From assembly GCA_023267515.1 (NCBI GenBank), contig JAHFNF010000025.1, positions 1-9,780 of the forward strand: a stretch of 9,780 nucleotides of DNA, given 5' to 3'. The stretch's first letter is position 1. Every line of letters begins with the position of its first letter. The translations under genes and the position numbers were made by a program. Origin of the DNA: Candidatus Nomurabacteria bacterium. GTDB taxonomy: Bacteria > Patescibacteriota > Minisyncoccia > Phycocordibacterales > UBA9973. The notes beneath the pieces are model-generated. The model had not been told where the DNA came from. It did not search any database and worked only from the letters and a program-made list of their open reading frames with translations. This document shows positions 1-4,779 of this stretch, piece by piece.

Positions 1-150
1 ATCGCTGGTGCTAAGGTAGCAGCTGAAATAGTTGATATCGGCCGAGCTCGAAAAATCATTGTTGTAAAATACAAGCAAAAATCGCGCTATTTGCGCCGAA
101 AAGGCCACCGTCAGCCATTCTTCAAGATTAAAATAACCTCTATTAAATAA
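1..150 (+). CDS. rplU: 50S ribosomal protein L21, C-terminal part (5' end outside window)
   Basis: The first 49 codons, read in frame 1 to a TAA stop, give the C-terminal half of ribosomal protein L21, a 23S rRNA-binding protein of the large subunit. The match rests on the family's conserved tail: a GAKVAAEIV stretch, a basic run (KQKSRYLRRKGHRQPF) and a final FKIKITSIK. These correspond to the usual 'GAKVTAEV...K.RRRKxYR...GHRQ..T.VKITxI' pattern. The N-terminal half and the promoter lie upstream of the window. The stop codon is inside the left arm of the terminator at 146-174. Identification is by recognition of the family, without alignment, but the GHRQ signature is characteristic. Confidence 0.9.
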   Translation: MAGAKVAAEIVDIGRARKIIVVKYKQKSRYLRRKGHRQPFFKIKITSIK

Positions 151-174
151 ATCCCGCGTTCGGCGGGATTTATT
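146..174. terminator. Bidirectional intrinsic terminator between convergent rplU and recR
   Basis: A perfect 12-bp inverted repeat (AATAAATCCCGC, 146-157; GCGGGATTTATT, 163-174) encloses a 5-nt loop, GTTCG. The GC-rich upper stem is flanked by A-rich sequence on the left and T-rich sequence on the right, so it can work as a terminator on both strands. It contains the stop codon of rplU (148-150) and the stop codon of recR (170-172 on the minus strand), so both convergent genes end inside one hairpin. Confidence 0.85.
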
Positions 175-787
175 GTCTATTCCTTAACGCATTTTTGAGG
201 GTGTCGTTGTCTGAATATTCCAGCTCTGTACCCGTGGAAAGTCCTCGGCCGAGAGAAGAAATTTTTATTTTTAGGGGCTCGGTGATGCTTTCAAGCTGTT
301 CACGGAGATATGAATCTGTGTGTTCGCCTTGGGGTGAAAGTGAAAATGCCATTATTATTTCTTTCAGACCATTTTTCGCTTCACGCTTAATCTTATCCTT
401 GAGCTCATTTAGGTGTACTCGGCTCGGAGTATTTTTTTCAACAATTGGTATAAGTCCGCCTAAAATAAAATACCTTCCATTGTAAACTCTGCTCTTTTTC
501 ACACTTTCCAAGTCGGAATCCTTCTCTATAATCATTAAGGTAGTGAGGTCAATGTTTGGATTGGCACATATTTCACAAATTCCTGTTTGATTTTTATTTA
601 GCAGAAAAAAGCGAAAGCACTCTTTACATTGCCCAATTTCCTTTCTTAAATCCATAATCATTTTTGATAGGCTTTCAGAATAGCCTAGGTTTCTAGACAT
701 TAAAAAGTAAACAAATCGTTTTGCTTGTCTTTCGCCGATACCGGGAAACTCCTTAAAGTATTCTGCTAGCTTTTCTATACTATCCAT
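170..787 (-). CDS. recR: Recombination protein RecR
   Basis: RecR acts with RecO (and RecF) in the recombinational-repair mediator step, helping to load RecA onto SSB-coated single-stranded DNA at gaps. The 205-residue product is close to the usual ~200 aa. The family's domain order is visible: an N-terminal helix-hairpin-helix (FPGIGERQAKR, residues 14-24), a four-cysteine zinc finger (C54, C57, C71, C74), a TOPRIM domain starting near LMIIEKDSD (84-92) and including the YNGRYFILGG stretch (102-111), and the C-terminal GRGLSTGTELEYSDNDTL segment (180-197), equivalent to the 'G.P.G..LEY.D..TL' signature. It starts 5 nt behind the dnaB stop codon and is probably co-transcribed with dnaB. No strong Shine-Dalgarno sequence is seen. 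All four zinc ligands are present, so it should be functional. Confidence 0.95.
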   Translation of the reverse strand: MDSIEKLAEYFKEFPGIGERQAKRFVYFLMSRNLGYSESLSKMIMDLRKEIGQCKECFRFFLLNKNQTGICEICANPNIDLTTLMIIEKDSDLESVKKSRVYNGRYFILGGLIPIVEKNTPSRVHLNELKDKIKREAKNGLKEIIMAFSLSPQGEHTDSYLREQLESITEPLKIKISSLGRGLSTGTELEYSDNDTLKNALRNRQ

Positions 788-792
788 TATAT

Positions 793-2187
793 TTAAAACT
801 CATCAAGAGACGAGCCGGCGGTTTTTGCTCCTGTAAAGTCGCTCAAATTACTCTTTTCCAGGGTAATGAACGAAGCAGTCTTCTCGTCAAAATAGAGATC
901 AATTTTTCCTGTCGGACCATTACGATGCTTTTCAATCAAAATCTCAGCAATATTTGTTTTTTCTGATTCGTCCTTTCCCTTATCATCACGGTGAATGAAC
1001 ATCACCACATCCGCATCCTGTTCAATAGAGCCGGAATCACGCAGATCTGACAGGCGAGGTTTGCCTCCGCGAGATTCAACCGCGCGAGAAAGCTGCGAAA
1101 GCGCCAAGACCGGGATATCAAGCTCTTTGGCCAGACCCTTCAGAGAGCGGGAAATCTCAGTCACTTGGTTTACCATTGAATCATAGTTTTTTGAGGTGGT
1201 CATAAGCTGCAAGTAATCAACAATTACTAGATCCAATCCTTTTTCAGCCTTTATTCTGCGCGCTACCGCTTTCATCTGCACAATAGAATTGCCTGCGCGG
1301 TCATCTATATAAATTTTTGCTTTTGATAGCTTATCAAGTGAGTCACGAAGTTGGGAGAATTCTCGATCCGCAGTGAGCTGGCCGGTACGGAGCTTCCAGG
1401 CATTTACTTTTGATTCACCGGAGAGCATTTTCTCAAGAAGTTGTTGGGTAGACATTTCCAAAGAAAAAATGCCGACAGATTTATTGTGTAAGGTTGCAGA
1501 AAGACGGGCGATATCTAGCGCAAGTGATGTCTTACCCATTGAAGGGCGAGCAGCCAGAATTATTAGATCAGAATTTTGTAGTCCTGAGAGCATAATATCC
1601 AGATCTCTAAAACCAGTAGGCAATCCACGAAGTGCGCCTTTATTTGCATGAAGGCTTTCAATTCTATCCCAGGCCTCAGGAATTGTATCCTTAATACTGA
1701 TAAATTTTTGACTTTTCGGTGAAGAAATAACTCCAAATATTTTTTTCTCCGCTAAATCTAAAATATCGTCCATATGATCTTCGCCTTCCTCAAAGGCCAG
1801 CTCGGATACGTAATCCGCGGCATCAATTAATGATCTAAGGGTATATTTTTTTTGGACAATGTCAGCGTAGTGGCGAACATTTGTAGAGGAGGGAACAACG
1901 TTTACAATTTCAGCCAAGTACTGATTGCCACCTACTGAGTCCAATTGCTTCCTCTCCGCGAGTTTTGTGGAAAGAGAAAGCATATCTATCGGTTCATTTT
2001 TAGCTGACAGGTCAAGCATTGCCTGATATATCATCCGGTGTTTTTCCACATAAAAAGAGTCAGGGACTAGGACATCCTCCACCTCATGCATTGCATCTTT
2101 GCGGAGCATTATAGAACCTAAGACTGCTTTTTCAGAATCTATACTCTGTGGAGGTATGCGCACGTGATTTTTTCCTTGCTTTGCCAT
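793..2187 (-). CDS. dnaB: Replicative DNA helicase DnaB
   Basis: DnaB is the hexameric 5'-3' helicase that unwinds DNA at the replication fork. Residue numbers here count from the longer start at 2196 (467 aa). The N-terminal DnaB domain begins at RIPPQSIDSEKAVLGSIM (about 14-31). The RecA-like ATPase domain follows, with a Walker A motif ARPSMGKTS (216-224), the SLEM motif (245-248), Walker B VIVDYLQL (324-331), the ALSQLSR segment (365-371) and the arginine-finger region KHRNGPTG (423-430). No intein is present. Two in-frame ATGs exist, at 2196 and 2187. I prefer 2187 (protein MAKQGKN..., 464 aa), because a good -10 box (TAGAAT, 2200-2195) covers the upstream ATG and would start RNA at about 2188. 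It heads an operon with recR. The family is certain; the exact start is inferred. Confidence 0.95.
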   Translation of the reverse strand: MAKQGKNHVRIPPQSIDSEKAVLGSIMLRKDAMHEVEDVLVPDSFYVEKHRMIYQAMLDLSAKNEPIDMLSLSTKLAERKQLDSVGGNQYLAEIVNVVPSSTNVRHYADIVQKKYTLRSLIDAADYVSELAFEEGEDHMDDILDLAEKKIFGVISSPKSQKFISIKDTIPEAWDRIESLHANKGALRGLPTGFRDLDIMLSGLQNSDLIILAARPSMGKTSLALDIARLSATLHNKSVGIFSLEMSTQQLLEKMLSGESKVNAWKLRTGQLTADREFSQLRDSLDKLSKAKIYIDDRAGNSIVQMKAVARRIKAEKGLDLVIVDYLQLMTTSKNYDSMVNQVTEISRSLKGLAKELDIPVLALSQLSRAVESRGGKPRLSDLRDSGSIEQDADVVMFIHRDDKGKDESEKTNIAEILIEKHRNGPTGKIDLYFDEKTASFITLEKSNLSDFTGAKTAGSSLDEF

Positions 2188-2194
2188 TAAGGTC

Positions 2195-2222
2195 ATTCTA
2201 ACAACCGTCCAAAAATAGTCAA
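2195..2222 (-). promoter_or_regulatory. Sigma70-type promoter of dnaB-recR, predicted leaderless
   Basis: On the minus strand a -35 box TTGACT (2222-2217) is followed, after a 16-bp spacer, by a -10 box TAGAAT (2200-2195); each differs from consensus at one position. Seven nucleotides separate the -10 from the ATG at 2187, so transcription should begin at about 2188, giving a 5' UTR of 0-1 nt. This supports the 2187 start for dnaB. A second AT-rich candidate (TATACT, 2238-2233) lies further upstream but has no good -35. Confidence 0.6.
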
Positions 2223-2243
2223 AGCCTAAAAGAGTATAAGGTG

Positions 2244-2273
2244 TTATTAAAATGGGGAAAGCTGTGATAAAAT
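2244..2273 (+). promoter_or_regulatory. Extended -10 promoter of trpS, predicted leaderless
   Basis: TGATAAAAT (2265-2273) fits the extended -10 pattern TGnTAnAAT. The only -35 candidate is a poor TTATTA (2244-2249, 18-bp spacer). The -10 ends at 2273 and the trpS ATG is at 2280, so the usual start site at +7 falls on the A of the ATG. The same TGTGATA(A/C)AATA string stands before aspS. Confidence 0.55.
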
Positions 2274-2279
2274 AGTTCT

Positions 2280-3227
2280 ATGTTAAAAAAGGTATTATTG
2301 TCTGGCCTTCAGCCCTCCGGCAAGCCCCATATCGGTAACTATTTTGGCGCAATGAAGCAATTTGTTGACCTTCAGAATGAGTATGATAGCTACCTTTTTA
2401 TTGCTGACTACCACGCGCTTCACTCACTCCAAAATCCTATGGAAATGCGAGAAAATATTATCGGTGTAGTGCTAGATTATCTCGCCATTGGTATTGATCC
2501 CAAAAAAGTCACATTATTCCAACAATCCGATATTTCTGAACACACTGAGCTCTGCTGGATTTTTGACACAATAACCACAATGCCTTATCTCGCTCGCGCG
2601 CATGCATACAAGGATGCACTGGCAAAAGACAAGGAGGTAGATGTCGGTACTTTTAATTATCCAATTTTAATGGCAGCAGACATTTTGCTTTACAGTCCGG
2701 ACATCGTGCCAGTAGGAGCGGATCAAAAACAGCATGTAGAAATCGCCCGGGACACGGCGCAAAAATTCAACAATACTTTTGGAGAGACATTTAAATTGCC
2801 TGAACCATTTATAAAGGATGAGGTAGCAGTAGTGCCGGGCACAGACGGCAAAAAAATGTCCAAAAGCTATGGCAACACGATTCCACTTTTTGCTGAATAT
2901 GAGGAAATAAAAAAGTGCGTGATGGGCATAGTCACTGATTCAAGCACTGGTATTCCTAAAAATGTTTATGCTATTCACAATCTTCTTCGCCCTGCCTCTG
3001 AGCTTTTGCCAATTTATAAAGAGAAGGAGGGAAAGTATAGGGAGCTTAAAGAGCTTCTAGTAGAGGATTTGGAAAAATTTATCGCTCCACTACGTGAACG
3101 ACGAAAAAAGTTTGAAAAAAATATTCCACTTGTACTAGAAATATTAAAAAATGGCGCAGAAGCCGCAAAAAAGGTCGCCTCAAGGAAAATGAACGAGGTG
3201 CGAGAAAAAATCGGGGTAAAGGTTTAA
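2280..3227 (+). CDS. trpS: Tryptophanyl-tRNA synthetase (TrpRS)
   Basis: This class Ic aminoacyl-tRNA synthetase charges tRNA-Trp with L-tryptophan in the cytoplasm. The product is 315 aa, slightly short of the usual 320-340. The Rossmann-fold signatures are intact: SGLQPSGKPHIGNYFGA (8-24, with the HIGH-type motif HIGN at 17-20), the GADQKQHVEIARD stretch (146-158), which is typical of TrpRS, and GKKMSKS (190-196, the KMSKS loop). The YHALHSL region (44-50) lines the active site in the family. No RBS is visible; the promoter suggests translation from a leaderless mRNA. The stop codon directly abuts the ATG of the TrpR-like gene, so synthetase and regulator should be one transcript. That fits a circuit in which Trp supply and Trp sensing are made together, which is inference. 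Confidence 0.96.
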   Translation: MLKKVLLSGLQPSGKPHIGNYFGAMKQFVDLQNEYDSYLFIADYHALHSLQNPMEMRENIIGVVLDYLAIGIDPKKVTLFQQSDISEHTELCWIFDTITTMPYLARAHAYKDALAKDKEVDVGTFNYPILMAADILLYSPDIVPVGADQKQHVEIARDTAQKFNNTFGETFKLPEPFIKDEVAVVPGTDGKKMSKSYGNTIPLFAEYEEIKKCVMGIVTDSSTGIPKNVYAIHNLLRPASELLPIYKEKEGKYRELKELLVEDLEKFIAPLRERRKKFEKNIPLVLEILKNGAEAAKKVASRKMNEVREKIGVKV

Positions 3228-3521
3228 ATGAAAAAAAGTGAAAAACTATATCAATATAGGAAGGAAGTAATAAATGTTTTTTCTGTCCTTAATAAGGATA
3301 AAAGGCTTACTTTTGAATTTCTTGGAGACATTCTAACACCAGCTGAGTTTGATGATATTGCTTTACGTTGGCAAATAGTGAAAAAACTCTCAAAAGGTGA
3401 GACTCATCGGCAAGTAGCTGCTGAATTAAAGTTAGGTATAGCTACTGTGAACAGGGGAGCGAGGGAGCTTCGTAATAAAAAAGGAGGCTTTGCCTTAATG
3501 CTCAAAAAGCTTGGAAATTAA
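3228..3521 (+). CDS. TrpR/YerC-family transcriptional repressor
   Basis: This 97-residue protein belongs to the Trp-repressor superfamily. The segment LTPAEFDDIALRWQIVKKL (36-54) matches the TrpR '[20 protein letters not shown]' region, and LGIATVNRGARELR (69-82) matches 'AGIATITRGSNSLK', the recognition helix of the helix-turn-helix. Residues equivalent to the two arginines that hold L-Trp in E. coli TrpR (R54, R84) are present (R47 and R76, followed by G77). The position of Ser88 is Glu80 here, so ligand specificity is not assured. YerC/YecD members of the family are annotated without a known ligand. The N-terminal arm is shorter than in E. coli TrpR (108 aa). The gene starts immediately after the trpS stop, with an SD-like AAAGG (3218-3222) inside trpS. 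A Trp-operator-like palindrome lies 84 bp past its stop codon. Confidence 0.85.
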   Translation: MKKSEKLYQYRKEVINVFSVLNKDKRLTFEFLGDILTPAEFDDIALRWQIVKKLSKGETHRQVAAELKLGIATVNRGARELRNKKGGFALMLKKLGN

Positions 3522-3551
3522 GGCTAGCCTGACTCAATAATTTAAGAAAAG

Positions 3552-3560
3552 TTATCCACA
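3552..3560 (+). promoter_or_regulatory. DnaA-box-like 9-mer TTATCCACA
   Basis: TTATCCACA is a perfect match to the DnaA box consensus TTATNCACA. I found only one copy in this intergenic region, although an AT-rich tract follows (3586-3599). A lone box is not an origin. It could be a DnaA-responsive site near the leader promoter, or chance. Confidence 0.35.
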
Positions 3561-3580
3561 GCCTTCTACTATATTACTCC

Positions 3581-3608
3581 TTGCAAAATTTTTTTATCTT
3601 GCTACTAT
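3581..3608 (+). promoter_or_regulatory. Candidate promoter of the Trp leader transcript
   Basis: TTGCAA (3581-3586) and TACTAT (3603-3608), with a 16-bp spacer, each match four of six consensus positions. Transcription would start at about 3615, inside the palindrome at 3605-3622, which overlaps the last part of the -10 box. That is the layout expected for a repressor-controlled promoter. The start site lies about 20 nt before the ATG of the leader ORF. Confidence 0.45.
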
Positions 3609-3622
3609 GTACTAGTACATAG
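3605..3622. promoter_or_regulatory. 18-bp perfect palindrome, candidate TrpR-type operator
   Basis: CTATGTACTAGTACATAG is a perfect palindrome with no spacer. Its core GTACTAGTAC contains the CTAG contact element and the GTACTAG half-site of the E. coli Trp operator (GTACTAGTTAACTAGTAC). It sits over the -10 and start region of the candidate leader promoter and 84 bp downstream of the TrpR/YerC-like gene. The palindrome is seen directly; binding by that protein is inferred from motif similarity and position. Confidence 0.6.
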
Positions 3623-3635
3623 ATACAAGAGACAT

Positions 3636-3725
3636 ATGGAAGTTATATATATACAAATGAATAGAAAAGTCATTTCGTCCAAATCTTGGTGGCAGGCCAG
3701 AGAGTTTTTTGGCCGGCCTTTGTGA
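3636..3725 (+). CDS. Candidate Trp leader peptide (29 aa, tandem Trp codons)
   Basis: A short ORF (ATG 3636, TGA 3723-3725) encodes 29 residues beginning MEVIYIQMNRK. Its central part is SKSWWQAREFF, with two adjacent Trp codons (TGG TGG, 3687-3692; residues 18-19), as in E. coli TrpL (KGWWRTS). Trp is rare, so a tandem pair in so short an ORF placed just before competing hairpins suggests a sensor peptide. A purine-rich AAGAGA lies just upstream of the ATG as a weak ribosome site; a second in-frame ATG (3657) would give 22 aa. The Trp codons end right at the first pairing segment (3694-3699). The stop codon is 4 nt past the second pairing segment. The ORF is seen; its role as an attenuator leader is inferred. 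Confidence 0.6.
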   Translation: MEVIYIQMNRKVISSKSWWQAREFFGRPL

Positions 3726-3776
3726 TTTTCTAGTATTTTATTCTAAATGATCTCAACACCCGGCTCAAAAGCCGGC
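3687..3776 (+). promoter_or_regulatory. Candidate trp-type ribosome-mediated attenuator (segments 1-4)
   Basis: Four segments can pair alternatively. Segment 1 (AGGCCA, 3694-3699) lies directly after the Trp codons and pairs with segment 2 (TGGCCGGCCT, 3710-3719) in two registers: AGGCC with GGCCT, or GGCCA with TGGCC. Segment 2 (GGCCGG, 3711-3716) can instead pair with segment 3 (CCGGCT, 3760-3765) through five Watson-Crick pairs and one G-U. Segment 3 pairs with segment 4 (AGCCGG, 3770-3775) to form the terminator. A ribosome stalled on UGG UGG would cover segment 1, free segment 2 for 2:3 pairing and allow read-through. A ribosome reaching the stop at 3723 would cover segment 2, and the terminator would form. 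No folding energies were computed. Confidence 0.55.
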
Positions 3777-3790
3777 GTTTTATTTGTTCT
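3760..3790 (+). terminator. Terminator hairpin of the Trp leader (3:4 stem)
   Basis: CCGGCT (3760-3765) and AGCCGG (3770-3775) form a 6-bp stem with a CAAA tetraloop. CG and then the T-rich TTTTATTTGTTCT follow. It ends just before the methyltransferase gene, so it is either the attenuator terminator of that gene or, more simply, the end of the trpS-trpR transcript. The two CG bases between stem and T-tract make it less than ideal. Confidence 0.65.
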
Positions 3791-3838
3791 TTCGTGAAAA
3801 AGTTCCTTAACATTAACCAGAATACTAAAATCTACAAA

Positions 3839-4741
3839 ATGAAAAAATTATCAAAAGACATAGAATCCTTTTGGGATTCATGCGCTAAAATCTATGACGG
3901 CGCTGAAATGACAAACGACAATCCGTTTGAAATGTCAGAGTTGTTTACACACCTATCATCAATAAGCGGAGACAGTATTAAGGATATCGTCACTCTTGGT
4001 GGCGCGACAGGAGTCAGAGATCCGAAGATGATTCTTGAAAATAAATTCAACCATCACTTTAAGGATTTATATTTCAATGATTTATCTGAAAGCATGGTTT
4101 GTGTAGCAGAAGAGTGCACACTGAGTAAATTTAGGGGGGAAGTCAATTGTAATTTTCTGCCAGGAAACATAATAGATATATGCTCAAAAATACCTTCCGC
4201 GCCAAGAGTTGTTTATTTGGGAGTTTACAACTATGCATCATTCATAAGCCCTAACGTGGAATTAGGTTTTCCTGTTTCAGGAATTAATGAGTATATTAAG
4301 AATCAAGAAATTCTTGGCCATGGTTTTAGTATTACTCCATTCATGGCTACTGATGGCAAACGAAATTTCTTTTTAGACGAAAAACAATCATTTTTTATTG
4401 AGTCAGAAGGAAAGATTGATTTAGCTACTAAATGGATAACTGGTTTTGAACAGGATTATAATTTTTCCGGCCTGACTATTGTTTCCAAGAGGAATGAACG
4501 AAGTTTCGTGTCGAGATGGTTTGTCCCGAATAAGGTCCGCGTGTTTTTGGAAATTTATTTTCCTCAAGGGAAATTCAAAATTACCTCAAGGTATTGTGGA
4601 AAGGCAACCCTATTTATTATTGAGCCGCTATCTGGTCTCCCGAGAGGCATAGTGACAATACTAAATAATGTTGTTGGTAATATTTTACCGAGTGACCTAG
4701 ATAGTATTCTAGAAAGTGTTCGTTTATTACAAGGTCAGTAA
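3839..4741 (+). CDS. Putative class I SAM-dependent methyltransferase
   Basis: The 300-aa product from ATG 3839 opens with FWDSCAKIYDGAE (11-23), resembling the 'FWd..A..YDg' start of many small-molecule SAM methyltransferases. A motif I-like glycine-rich loop VTLGGATGVR (51-60), an acidic residue at the end of the next strand (FNDLS, D81), a FLPGNIIDI segment (106-114) and a hydrophobic strand VVYLGVYNYASF (124-135) follow in the expected Rossmann order. The C-terminal half (about 140-300) is not recognised and probably forms the substrate domain. An in-frame GTG at 3794 would add 15 residues, but it lies right against the terminator T-tract, so I prefer 3839. Neither start has an SD sequence. 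The gene follows the Trp leader and precedes an N-methyl amino acid oxidase-like gene, so an amino acid or amine substrate is possible. The fold is fairly likely; the substrate is unknown. Confidence 0.55.
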   Translation: MKKLSKDIESFWDSCAKIYDGAEMTNDNPFEMSELFTHLSSISGDSIKDIVTLGGATGVRDPKMILENKFNHHFKDLYFNDLSESMVCVAEECTLSKFRGEVNCNFLPGNIIDICSKIPSAPRVVYLGVYNYASFISPNVELGFPVSGINEYIKNQEILGHGFSITPFMATDGKRNFFLDEKQSFFIESEGKIDLATKWITGFEQDYNFSGLTIVSKRNERSFVSRWFVPNKVRVFLEIYFPQGKFKITSRYCGKATLFIIEPLSGLPRGIVTILNNVVGNILPSDLDSILESVRLLQGQ

Positions 4742-4744
4742 GTT

Positions 4745-4772
4745 AAAGCGGGAGTAAGATTCCCGCTTTTTT
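4745..4772 (+). terminator. Intrinsic terminator between methyltransferase and oxidase genes
   Basis: AAAGCGGGA (4745-4753) and TCCCGCTTT (4761-4769) form a perfect 9-bp stem with a 7-nt loop; the T-run continues to 4772. It begins 3 nt after the methyltransferase stop codon and ends 7 nt before the oxidase ATG. A ribosome terminating at 4739-4741 would cover part of the left arm, so termination may be partial when the upstream gene is translated. Confidence 0.8.
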
Positions 4773-4779
4773 AATAAAA

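Noticed and set aside
195..485. 96-codon frame opposite recR
   Set aside because: recR is fully supported by its zinc finger and TOPRIM motifs; the opposing frame looks like a shadow.
3492..3524. GCCTTAAT / ATTAAGGC inverted repeat and AGGCTAGCCT palindrome at the end of the TrpR-like gene, as a terminator
   Set aside because: The 8-bp stem has a large bulged interior and no T-run follows, so it does not qualify as an intrinsic terminator. It may be chance.
3552..3600. Replication origin
   Set aside because: Only one DnaA box is seen, with no box cluster and no dnaA or dnaN nearby; the presence of dnaB is not enough.
3687..3700. T-box-like string GGTGGCA in the leader
   Set aside because: Seven bases agree with the T-box core, but the remaining bases (ACCGCGG-type) are absent. 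There is also no room for a stem I with a specifier loop between the probable start site (~3615) and this point. The peptide attenuator explains the region better.
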